Assembly: GCA_041481485.1 (NCBI GenBank)
Contig: JBGPBY010000401.1
Coordinates: 1 to 6,894, forward strand
From: JBGPBY01 sp041481485
GTDB lineage: Bacteria; Acidobacteriota; Terriglobia; 20CM-2-55-15
DNA: 6,894 nucleotides
Direction: 5' to 3'
Numbering within the stretch: position 1 is the stretch's first letter; each line of letters opens with the position of its first letter. Below are positions 1 to 6,485 of this stretch, piece after piece. Both the position numbers and the translations under genes were made by a program. Below the pieces are notes generated by a model that worked only from the letters and a program-made list of their open reading frames with translations, ran no database searches and was not told where the DNA came from.

Positions 1-16
1 GACCGCGCCTACAGTC
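1..16 (-). repeat. Partial REP-like repeat unit cut by the window edge
   Basis: Read on the minus strand, these 16 bases are GACTGTAGGCGCGGTC. They match 14 of 16 bases of one end of the paired repeat at 946-1033 (CACTGTAGGGGCGGTC at 947-962). The element begins directly after the tonB stop codon (17-19). The repeat near the CHRD gene likewise begins just after that gene's stop, in the same relative orientation. Only half of the expected hairpin is inside the window, so its palindrome cannot be confirmed. If complete, it could act as the 3' hairpin or terminator of tonB. That role is inference. Confidence 0.55.
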
Positions 17-823
17 CTACCGGCTGTCCCGCTGAAGGTTGAAGTTGATCGTGATCGTCGTGAGCACTTCCACCGGCTCATTGTTCAGCAGCGTGGGTTT
101 GTATTTCCAGGTTTTCACCATTTCGATCACTCCGGTTTGCAGCAGGGGATTGGCTGCCGAAATAATTCGCAATGACCGAATCGTTCCGTTCGCTCCGATC
201 GTCGCCTGCAGCACGACAGCGCCTTCAACACGTGCCACACGTGCCAGCGAAGGATACGAGGGCGCAGGCTGATAGATGACCTTGCCGGCCTGAACATCCC
301 CGCCGACTCGCAGGGGTTCGCTTCGCTTGATCGGTGTTGGCGCAGGTGGAGGTACTGGCGCCGGCGGCCGCGGTGGAGCAACGGGCGGCGCTGCGGCCGG
401 TGGCGGGGGACCCGTGGAAATGAGTAGTTTCCCGCCGGGTACGCCTACTCCGTCCGAACCGAACAGAGCGTCTCCGAATACTCCGATCGTGCCGGCAATT
501 CCGGGTGCCGGATCAATGATGGTCGCAATGTCTTTCGGGATTTCGCTCGGCACAATCAACGCCGACGGATCCACCCGAATCACTTCTTGAACTACAGTTC
601 TCGCGACGGAAACCGCCGGAGCAGGAGGTGGTCCCGGCGGAGGCGGAGGCGGTTCGAGAAGTACGGATGTGAGCCTTGCGCCTTCTATTTGATCTGTAAA
701 AACGAGCGGGACGAGAATCAGTACCGCGATGAGAAAACCGTGAACGGTTGCAGAAACTGCAACCGTTCGAGTCTTATTTGTTTTGATCTTTCCAGCGGAT
801 TCCAAAAGACAGTCTTCGAACAT
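17..823 (-). CDS. tonB: TonB family energy transducer
   Basis: This 268-residue inner-membrane protein should couple the proton-motive force, through an ExbB/ExbD-type complex, to TonB-dependent outer-membrane receptors. It has a short cytoplasmic N-terminus (about 1-24), one membrane segment (about 25-43), a proline-rich periplasmic linker with runs at 58-69 and 139-166, and a C-terminal TonB domain (about 172-265). Family hallmarks in that domain are YPSLAR (190-195), EGAVVL (200-205), the GANGTIRSLRI strand (210-220), TWKYKP (238-243) and a final TITINF (256-261). The opening MFEDCLLES resembles acidobacterial TonB proteins as I recall them. The ATG at 823 is supported by GAGGAGG five bases upstream. 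The stop is TAG, immediately followed by a REP-like unit. A perfect 27-base palindrome covers codons 19-28. No exbB, exbD or receptor gene is in view, so the substrate is unknown; it could be one of several TonB paralogues. The family call is secure. Confidence 0.93.
   Translation of the reverse strand: MFEDCLLESAGKIKTNKTRTVAVSATVHGFLIAVLILVPLVFTDQIEGARLTSVLLEPPPPPPGPPPAPAVSVARTVVQEVIRVDPSALIVPSEIPKDIATIIDPAPGIAGTIGVFGDALFGSDGVGVPGGKLLISTGPPPPAAAPPVAPPRPPAPVPPPAPTPIKRSEPLRVGGDVQAGKVIYQPAPSYPSLARVARVEGAVVLQATIGANGTIRSLRIISAANPLLQTGVIEMVKTWKYKPTLLNNEPVEVLTTITINFNLQRDSR
742..768. repeat. Perfect 12-bp inverted repeat inside tonB
   Basis: The arm GAACGGTTGCAG (742-753) and the arm CTGCAACCGTTC (757-768) are exact reverse complements, separated by three bases (754-756). 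In tonB this is coding nucleotides 56-82, codons 19-28, just before and into the membrane segment. The encoded stretch is itself quasi-symmetric (TVAVSATV). The mRNA could fold into a stable hairpin shortly downstream of the start codon, or the DNA could be a dyad binding site. Both roles are inference; only the palindrome is observed. Confidence 0.85.
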
Positions 824-828
824 GTGCG

Positions 829-835
829 CCTCCTC
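829..835 (-). promoter_or_regulatory. Strong ribosome binding site of tonB
   Basis: The minus strand reads GAGGAGG followed by five bases and then the ATG ending at 821. This near-consensus Shine-Dalgarno supports the chosen tonB start. Confidence 0.85.
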
Positions 836-945
836 ATTGCGTATCGCTTCGGTTCATTTTGAATACCGAGTTAGACACCGGAGGTGACGGCTTGTTCCCG
901 TGGATGTGAAGGGGTGGTCTGGAAAGAAATTGGTTGCGGGTATTC

Positions 946-1033
946 CCACTGTAGGGGCGGTCTATGACCGCCCACAATCTACAGGATTGCATTCCTCAAA
1001 ACTGTGGGCGGTCACAGACCGCCCCTGCAGTGG
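946..1033. repeat. Paired REP-like palindromic repeat (BIME-like)
   Basis: Two GC-rich units face each other. The outer arms 946-978 and 1001-1033 are reverse complements at 30 of 33 positions. Each arm is also a hairpin: GGGCGGTC (955-962), loop TAT, GACCGCCC (966-973); and GGGCGGTC (1006-1013), loop ACA, GACCGCCC (1017-1024). A smaller stem, CAATC (975-979) with GATTG (985-989), lies between them. CTGTAG (949-954) and CTACAG (979-984) extend the left unit. Inverted pairs of short palindromes in intergenic space are typical of REP/BIME elements or small MITEs. No target-site duplication is visible. On the minus strand the element starts five bases after the CHRD stop codon and lies upstream of tonB, so it could end CHRD transcription. 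There is no U-tract after the stems, so a simple intrinsic terminator is not clearly shown. Confidence 0.85.
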
Positions 1034-1038
1034 CGAAA

Positions 1039-1695
1039 CTACAACGTGCGAGCGCCGCGGACTCGAAGCCGGAAGAGAGAGAAGACTGCGAACGCCGCAA
1101 TCAATAATACGGCGCTGGAAGGTTCCGGAGTGATCGCGCCACGGATTTCTCCACCGCCGAACTGCGTGGTGTGGAAGTTGATGTACGCGCGTCCCGCAAG
1201 GATGTTGCTCAATTGCGCCGTAAGCGTTGTGCCGTTACCTTCATTGGCATCCCATTTACCGCTGATCGTTCCACCCACTCCAGTCGCAAAAGGAGTCATA
1301 ACTACATCATTGGGATTGTTATCGTTGAAGGGACTGCCGAAGAATCCCCAGACCACCCCGACAGCGGTTGTTGGAGTGGTCGTGGCGGACGCATGGATAT
1401 GGGCCGCGACGAGATTGTCATTGGTATCAACGGTCTGAGTCCCGGTGAAATCGATATTGAAAATTGTTGCGGTGAACGTCATGGCGGTCATTGCATCGTT
1501 CAACACGAACGTTGCGGTTCCGAACGATGCGGGTCTGGGAGCGCCTGTCGACGTCGTTGGATTGGTCGGCGGTGTTTCCTGAGAATTGGTGAGACTGGCA
1601 AACAGAATGGTGCTGGCGTAACTGGACGAAACGCTCATCCAGGCGAATAGTCCAAGACCCAGGAACCTGGGCAATTGACGCCGAAATCGAAGCAT
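1039..1695 (-). CDS. CHRD domain protein with PEP-CTERM sorting signal
   Basis: This 218-residue exported protein has a basic N-terminus (RFRRQLPR, 3-10), a hydrophobic core (about 11-22) and a probable signal peptidase site after YAS (26-28). A CHRD domain fills about 29-188, shown by LTNSQETPP (35-43), FGTATFVLNDAMTAMTF (58-74), LVAAHIHA (95-102), GKWDA (146-150), and LAGRAYINFHTTQFGGGEIRG (about 166-186). The C-terminus is a classic PEP-CTERM tail: TPEPSS (189-194), a membrane segment (about 195-209) and an arginine-rich end (R209, R211, R213, R216). Exosortase should recognise and cleave this tail during surface sorting. The end after the first arginine is slightly longer than usual. CHRD domains occur in animal chordin and many bacterial secreted proteins; the bacterial role is not established, so no activity is assigned. 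AAAGGAG five bases before the ATG supports the start. No exosortase gene is in view. Confidence 0.9.
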   Translation of the reverse strand: MLRFRRQLPRFLGLGLFAWMSVSSSYASTILFASLTNSQETPPTNPTTSTGAPRPASFGTATFVLNDAMTAMTFTATIFNIDFTGTQTVDTNDNLVAAHIHASATTTPTTAVGVVWGFFGSPFNDNNPNDVVMTPFATGVGGTISGKWDANEGNGTTLTAQLSNILAGRAYINFHTTQFGGGEIRGAITPEPSSAVLLIAAFAVFSLFRLRVRGARTL

Positions 1696-1793
1696 ACGAA
1701 CTCCTTTCGTTAGTCGCGGTCACATTTTCAGGTTACGGAGTTGTGGTCCTTCGTTGCAGGATGCGGAAAGAGTAGCATATCCTCGAATCGTCG
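1696..1793. promoter_or_regulatory. Divergent intergenic region between the CHRD gene and nnr
   Basis: These 98 bases separate two divergent start codons and must hold the promoter for the CHRD gene and probably that of the nnr cluster. Toward nnr the best candidate is TTGCAG (1754-1759), 16 bases, then CATATC (1776-1781), which would start transcription within a few bases of the nnr ATG. This match is weak. No convincing box was seen toward the CHRD gene apart from its ribosome binding site. Confidence 0.35.
1701..1707 (-). promoter_or_regulatory. Ribosome binding site of the CHRD gene
   Basis: The minus strand reads AAAGGAG, five bases before the ATG at 1695-1693. It fixes the start of the CHRD protein, whose signal peptide begins there. 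Confidence 0.85.
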
Positions 1794-3341
1794 ATGAAAA
1801 TTCTCACAGCAAATCAGATTCGCGAAATTGACAGGCTATCGACCGAGCAGTTTGGCATACCCGGAATTCTTTTGATGGAGAATGCGGGAATGCGCGTTGT
1901 TGAGGCTCTGGAAGCGCGATTTGAAAATCTTGAAGAACTTCAGATCGCCATTCTCTGTGGCAGAGGCAACAACGGCGGTGACGGATTTGTCGTTGCACGT
2001 CAGCTGATACAGAAGGAAATGCATCCCCTCGTCTATCTCTTCGCCAGAGAAGAGGACGTTGCAGGCGACGCCAAAACAAATCTGAATATTCTGAAATCGA
2101 TAGGTCATCCGCCCACTATTATCGAAAGCCCTCCAGAGTGGGACGACGAAAAGGTTGAACTGTTCGATGCCGACATCATTGTCGATGCATTGCTGGGAAC
2201 CGGATTGACCAGACCTGCCGAAGGCTTGTATTTCGCCGTAATCGACAGCGTGAACGTCGACTTTCCGAATGCAGAGATCGTTTCCATCGATGTGCCGTCC
2301 GGACTTCCCGCCGACAGTGCGAATCCGATTGGCATTGCCATCGAGGCGGATGCCACTGTCACGTTCACGGCCCTGAAACCTTGCCTGGTGTTTCCACCGA
2401 ATCAGGAATGCGCAGGGGACGTCATTCTCGCCCATATCGGGAACCCTTCGGAATTGCTCGAATCTTCCGAGTTGAAATGGAATCTCATCGACCCGCTGGA
2501 ATTCAATGAGGCCCTTCAACTGCGGCCAGGTGAATCGAACAAGGGGAATTACGGGAAAGTGCTGGTGATCGGCGGTTCGCTGGGCAAGAGCGGCGCAGCG
2601 GCCATGTCCGGCAAGTCGGCATTGCGCGCCGGTGCGGGTCTGGTAACAGTTGCCACGAGCGCTGAAGCACTGCCCATGGTTGCCGCATCCATGCCGGAGT
2701 TAATGACTGCGGTGCTGCCGGAAAGCGACGACGGAATTCATGCCCTATTGAAAGACAAGACAGTGCTGGCCATTGGCCCCGGACTTGGCGGTCATTCCGC
2801 AATTCAGGCCATGGTGCGGAATGTTATTCAAGCTTCCCTGGTTCCGACCATTGTCGATGCCGATGGTTTGAACGCGTTCGCATCGAGGCCGGATGAACTT
2901 CGCGGGAGTGACCGCCGGCCGACCATCATCACGCCTCATCCGGGAGAGATGGCGCGCCTGATCGGCAGGGACATCCCGTTCGTCACCTCAAATCGAGTCG
3001 ACGTTGCGAGCGGGATGGCGATTTCCAATCATCTGTTTGTCGTTTTGAAAGGCTTTCGAACTGTAATTGCCGCGCCGGACGGGGCCATTTTTGTCAATCC
3101 TACCGGAAATCCCGGTATGGCCACTGGGGGCACCGGAGACATACTCACAGGTATCATCGCGGGAATCGTCGCGCAGGAACACCTGGGAACTTTCATGGAA
3201 CGACTTTGCCTCGCAGTCTATCTGCACGGGCTGGCCGGAGATTTTGCGGCCGATGAAATTGGCGAGGAAACTATGGTGGCCACCGACATTCTTCGATTTC
3301 TCCCTCAGGCATGGAAAAACCTCAGGCAGCCACAGCATTGA
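1794..3341 (+). CDS. nnr: Bifunctional NAD(P)HX epimerase / dehydratase
   Basis: This cytoplasmic repair enzyme restores NADH and NADPH damaged by hydration. The N-terminal YjeF_N half (about 1-225) interconverts the R and S hydrates. The C-terminal ribokinase-like half (about 230-510) dehydrates S-NAD(P)HX, using ADP in bacteria. Epimerase signs are LLMENAG (26-32), the loop GRGNNGGDG (56-64), DALLGTGL (131-138) and IDVPSG (165-170). Dehydratase signs are GNYGKVLVIGGS (251-262), GPGLGG (328-333), DADGLN (355-360), TPHPGEM (380-386), LKG (418-420) and the nucleotide loop TGGTGDILTG (444-453) with the catalytic aspartate D449. At 515 residues it is full length for the fused form. The ATG gives the standard MKILTANQIREID opening, and an in-frame stop at 1773-1775 rules out a longer start. 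No Shine-Dalgarno lies at normal distance; GGAAAG (1764-1769) is too far upstream. It overlaps tsaE by 31 bases, a neighbour also seen in E. coli. Confidence 0.97.
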   Translation: MKILTANQIREIDRLSTEQFGIPGILLMENAGMRVVEALEARFENLEELQIAILCGRGNNGGDGFVVARQLIQKEMHPLVYLFAREEDVAGDAKTNLNILKSIGHPPTIIESPPEWDDEKVELFDADIIVDALLGTGLTRPAEGLYFAVIDSVNVDFPNAEIVSIDVPSGLPADSANPIGIAIEADATVTFTALKPCLVFPPNQECAGDVILAHIGNPSELLESSELKWNLIDPLEFNEALQLRPGESNKGNYGKVLVIGGSLGKSGAAAMSGKSALRAGAGLVTVATSAEALPMVAASMPELMTAVLPESDDGIHALLKDKTVLAIGPGLGGHSAIQAMVRNVIQASLVPTIVDADGLNAFASRPDELRGSDRRPTIITPHPGEMARLIGRDIPFVTSNRVDVASGMAISNHLFVVLKGFRTVIAAPDGAIFVNPTGNPGMATGGTGDILTGIIAGIVAQEHLGTFMERLCLAVYLHGLAGDFAADEIGEETMVATDILRFLPQAWKNLRQPQH

Positions 3342-3745
3342 TCTCGAGGTCCGAGGAAGAAACGCTTCGCATTGCGCGAAACGTTGCGGAATCCATGCGT
3401 TTGCCCGCCCACGTTTTGCTTTACGGCGATCTCGGTGCGGGAAAAACAACATTTACCAGAGGACTCGCGGCCGGATTTGGTATTGATTCGATCGATGATG
3501 TGTCCAGCCCGACATTCACGTTGATCAACCAATATCGGGGTAGAATAAGAATTTACCATATTGATTTGTACCGGGTCGAAAACGGAAAACTGGATGGACT
3601 TGGGCTGGAGGACATTTTTGATGATTCTCAAGCTGCAGTGATTGTCGAGTGGGCCGAACGGCTGGGAGACTTTCCGGCACCTGGTGCGACCCACGTGTAT
3701 TTGAAGTACGTCGACGAATCGACCCGCAGCATCGACGTCCAATGA
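3311..3745 (+). CDS. tsaE: tRNA threonylcarbamoyladenosine synthesis ATPase TsaE
   Basis: TsaE is the P-loop ATPase that works with the TsaB-TsaD complex to put the threonylcarbamoyl group on A37 of ANN-decoding tRNAs. The 144-residue length is normal for the family. Motifs are SEEETLRIA (14-22), the Walker A GDLGAGKT (39-46), the SSPTFTL segment (65-71), the Walker B-like IYHIDLYR (81-88) and the conserved VEW (112-114). The ATG at 3311 lies inside the end of nnr in another frame. It gives the usual N-terminal length and has no clear ribosome binding site, so translational coupling to nnr is likely. The peptidase gene follows after 22 bases. tsaB and tsaD are not in the window. Confidence 0.96.
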   Translation: MEKPQAATALISRSEEETLRIARNVAESMRLPAHVLLYGDLGAGKTTFTRGLAAGFGIDSIDDVSSPTFTLINQYRGRIRIYHIDLYRVENGKLDGLGLEDIFDDSQAAVIVEWAERLGDFPAPGATHVYLKYVDESTRSIDVQ

Positions 3746-3767
3746 CATCTTTCTCTGGAATACACGT

Positions 3768-6485
3768 ATGTTTAGGCTGGCATCGCTGCTCTTATTACAG
3801 GTGACGCTCCAGGGTGTGCAGATTCAGGAACCGTATCGTTCCCGTGAGGACAAGGACCTGACGACCAAAGTTGTCCTGAATAACGGATTAACCGTCATTC
3901 TCCGCGAGAATCCATCGGTTCCACTTACCGCAATTACCACCATGGTCAAGGCGGGTTACTTTGATGAAGAAGACCGCATCAGCGGGATTTCTCATGTGAT
4001 CGAACACATGTTCTTCAAGGGTACTGTCAGCCGTCCCGTTGGACAAATCGCCCGGGAAACCAAGGCCCTTGGCGGATACCTCAACGCCTATACCTATTAC
4101 GACCGAACCTGCTACTACACCGTGGTGCCCGCAGCCAATGCCGTGAAGGCATTGGAAATTCAGTCCGATGCATTGTGGCACTCGGCGTTCGACGCTGAAG
4201 AGCTGCGGCGGGAAATCGAAGTCGTTATTCAGGAGAACAACCGGAAACTGGACAATCCGGATGCCGTGGCCTCCGAAAAACTTTTCGAAGTTGCATTCAC
4301 CGAACACCGGATGCGCCGCTGGCGAATCGGTACCGTGCCAGGACTTCGTGCACTGACGCGCGACGACGTTGTGGCCTACTTCGAGCGTTACTACAAGCCA
4401 TCGAATATCATCCTTTCCATTGTCGGACAGTTCGACCGCGACGCGATGATTGCCGAGGTCATTCGGCTGTACGGCAATTCTGCTGAATCTTCCGAAGTGA
4501 AGACAGTGGATCGCGATGTTTCGCCTTCCGAACCGCAGCAGACCTCCACACGATTCGCCCTCCAGAAAGGGCCGATTGAAGAAACGCGTGTGTCACTGGG
4601 ATTCCACACTCCGGGAATTCTTGCTCCCGAAGCGCATGCCTTCGCGGTTCTTGCAACCGTCCTCTCTTCCGGACGCGCCTCGCGACTGAATCAGTATTTG
4701 CGTGACGAGCAGGGACTGGTGACCAGTGCGTCGGCGTCGTCAAACGCTTTCGAGGATCTGGGATACTTTGAAATCGACGTCACTACATCCAAGCCTCTGG
4801 ATGCACAGATCGCTGTTCTCGCGGAACTGGAAAGCATTCGAAAGTACGGAATCACCAACGAAGCGATTGCCCGCGCAAAGGCTATGATCGCCCAGGATTT
4901 TCTGGCTCAACTGGAGACCGTTGACGGCACGGCGAAAAATCTCGCTTTGAGTCAGGCGCTCGGCGACTGGAAAAGGTCCGATACCTATCTCGAAGAAATC
5001 GGGAAGGTGACCGCGGCACAGGCGACCGACGTTATCAAAAAATACCTGACAGACTCGAATCTGAGCGTTTTTGAGTACGTTCCAGAGGGGGATAGCGGCT
5101 CCAATATTCGAGTTCCGCAGTCCGCCGAAGATCTGCGTTCCATGGTCCTGGCCGTTGCCGACGCAACGCCGCGGCACCAGGAATCGGAGCTTCCCGTGGA
5201 TGCGCGAATGCCGGTTTTCGCAAATTCCATCCTGGTGGAGTCCGTCAAGCCCGTAGAGAAGCGCTCGGTCTTGCACGGTCCGGACGTCTACATCGTCGAA
5301 GACCGCCGTCTGCCGATGGTGTCGTTCGGCATCTTCTATCCCGGCGGACGTCTTTCGGAGTCCGCGGAGAATTCGGGGATCACCGAACTTATGCTGCGCA
5401 CAGCATTGCGCGGGACGACCAGATTCAGCTCAGCCGATATTGGACGCCGTCTCGAAAACGCGGGAGCGCAGATTCAGGTCTACAACGATCCGGACTTCTT
5501 TGGGTACGTTGTCAGCGGACTGAGTGGAAAAATGAATCAGGCCCTGGACGTCCTGGTCAACGTGCTGCAGCAGCCGAAATTCGATCCCGAGGATCTGGAG
5601 CGCGAAAAGACGCTCCAGCTTTCGCGCATCCGGAATCTGCGCGAAGACAACTATGCCTACCCAGTTCGTCTGTTCTACCAGACGTTGTTTGGGGAGCATC
5701 CATACTCTCGTCCGGGCGTCGGAACTGCGGATTCCGTGGCAAAGCTGAAAGCCGACGATGTGCGCAAGTGGTTCGAAGACAATGAACGCAAAACGAAGCC
5801 GCTGATTGTCATTGCGGGGGATTCCAATGGAACGTCATTGATCGCTCCACTGACGGAGCGATTGACGAATGTCGACCTCGCCGACCGCGATGTTTCGAGA
5901 ATGCCCGTTGCCAATCCCCCGAGAATCAAGGGTGAAACGGTGCAGTCGATATCGCGCCAACAGACCGCAATGGTTTACGGCTCTTCAGGAGCAACGCTGA
6001 ACAACACCGATCGCTTTGCGCTGATCGTTTTCCAGAACATCGTGTCGGGACTGGGTGGGCGCTTTTTCGATGCCATACGAGACAAGCAGGGACTCGCCTA
6101 TACCGTATCCACATCGAATGCATTTTTCACACGGGGAGGCGCCGTCTATACGTATTCGGCATTTTCGCCGGAAAATGAAACTGCCGTGCGGACTTCCCTG
6201 GAGAAAGAGATCGAGAACATCCGTAAGGCCGGAGTTACACCGGAGGAAATCCGGAAAGCCGCCGCCTTTTCCATTGGCGATCACGAAAGGGAAATGCAGT
6301 CCCGCGACTCGACAGTCCTGGAATATGCCCGTGCTGTTTATTCTGGAGCGGGAGTTGCGTCAGTGGCGAAATACAGCGACTCGATTTCAAAAGTCACTGC
6401 GGAGCAGATTCAGGCCGTCGTGCAAAAGTATTTCGATCCTGCAGGTCTTCGCGTCGCCATCGTCCGCGGCGAAAAAAAGAATTAG
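3768..6485 (+). CDS. M16 family zinc metallopeptidase, two fused units
   Basis: This 905-residue protein contains two M16 (pitrilysin / processing-peptidase-like) units in one chain. A hydrophobic N-terminus (about 4-18) with few charges suggests export to the periplasm; no lipobox cysteine is present. In the first unit (about 30-440) the inverted zinc motif is HVIEH (H76, E79, H80), with the third ligand most likely E156 in VIQENN. GGYLNAYTYYDRTCYY (102-117) is a typical substrate-cleft segment. The second unit (about 505-900) has lost the zinc site: GITELMLRTALRGT (537-550) aligns with the HxxEH region but has E540, L543 and R544 at those places. It does keep the R...Y pair (R765, Y778 in GRFFDAIRDKQGLAY), while the first unit has T319 where the tyrosine would be. 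The two halves therefore probably form one active site together. Substrates are unknown, probably short or unfolded peptides. The ribosome binding site is weak. The TAG stop shares bases with the convergent gene's stop. Confidence 0.95.
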   Translation: MFRLASLLLLQVTLQGVQIQEPYRSREDKDLTTKVVLNNGLTVILRENPSVPLTAITTMVKAGYFDEEDRISGISHVIEHMFFKGTVSRPVGQIARETKALGGYLNAYTYYDRTCYYTVVPAANAVKALEIQSDALWHSAFDAEELRREIEVVIQENNRKLDNPDAVASEKLFEVAFTEHRMRRWRIGTVPGLRALTRDDVVAYFERYYKPSNIILSIVGQFDRDAMIAEVIRLYGNSAESSEVKTVDRDVSPSEPQQTSTRFALQKGPIEETRVSLGFHTPGILAPEAHAFAVLATVLSSGRASRLNQYLRDEQGLVTSASASSNAFEDLGYFEIDVTTSKPLDAQIAVLAELESIRKYGITNEAIARAKAMIAQDFLAQLETVDGTAKNLALSQALGDWKRSDTYLEEIGKVTAAQATDVIKKYLTDSNLSVFEYVPEGDSGSNIRVPQSAEDLRSMVLAVADATPRHQESELPVDARMPVFANSILVESVKPVEKRSVLHGPDVYIVEDRRLPMVSFGIFYPGGRLSESAENSGITELMLRTALRGTTRFSSADIGRRLENAGAQIQVYNDPDFFGYVVSGLSGKMNQALDVLVNVLQQPKFDPEDLEREKTLQLSRIRNLREDNYAYPVRLFYQTLFGEHPYSRPGVGTADSVAKLKADDVRKWFEDNERKTKPLIVIAGDSNGTSLIAPLTERLTNVDLADRDVSRMPVANPPRIKGETVQSISRQQTAMVYGSSGATLNNTDRFALIVFQNIVSGLGGRFFDAIRDKQGLAYTVSTSNAFFTRGGAVYTYSAFSPENETAVRTSLEKEIENIRKAGVTPEEIRKAAAFSIGDHEREMQSRDSTVLEYARAVYSGAGVASVAKYSDSISKVTAEQIQAVVQKYFDPAGLRVAIVRGEKKN
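6473..6479 (+). other. Possible -1 frameshift heptamer A AAA AAG before the peptidase stop
   Basis: In the peptidase frame the codons GAA AAA AAG (6471-6479) form the slippery heptamer A AAA AAG in the correct phase, followed by AAT and TAG. A -1 slip would bypass the stop and add 38 residues, ending at TAA 6593-6595. No upstream Shine-Dalgarno-like stimulator or strong downstream hairpin was seen, so use of the site is doubtful. Confidence 0.2.

Noticed and set aside
327..590. Glycine-rich plus-strand frame within tonB
   Set aside because: Its glycine runs are simply the complement of the proline codons of the TonB linker.
870..885. Small CACC/GGTG dyad upstream of tonB as an operator
   Set aside because: The arms are only four to five bases long, which is expected by chance, and no promoter boxes lie around it.
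946..1033. CRISPR array or simple intrinsic terminator
   Set aside because: There are only two inverted units rather than spaced direct repeats, and no U-rich tract follows the stems in either direction.
1004..1650. Two plus-strand open frames (1004-1438 and 1171-1650) across the CHRD gene
   Set aside because: They are antisense to the CHRD/PEP-CTERM gene, whose signal peptide, domain and sorting tail are all in frame with a good ribosome binding site.
1836..2519. 227-codon open frame on the minus strand opposite nnr
   Set aside because: It is fully antisense to a gene with complete family motifs, has no recognisable domain, and looks like a codon-bias shadow.
2988..3452. 154-codon minus-strand frame spanning the nnr-tsaE junction
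   Set aside because: It covers two well supported genes on the other strand and has low-complexity charged composition typical of shadows.
3742..3745. ATGA overlap as a coupled start for the M16 gene
   Set aside because: The ATG at 3742 is not in the frame of the peptidase. The ATG at 3768 is in frame and begins a plausible export signal.
4740..5276. 178-codon open frame on the minus strand opposite the M16 gene
   Set aside because: It is antisense to conserved peptidase sequence, with no domain signs and no ribosome binding site.
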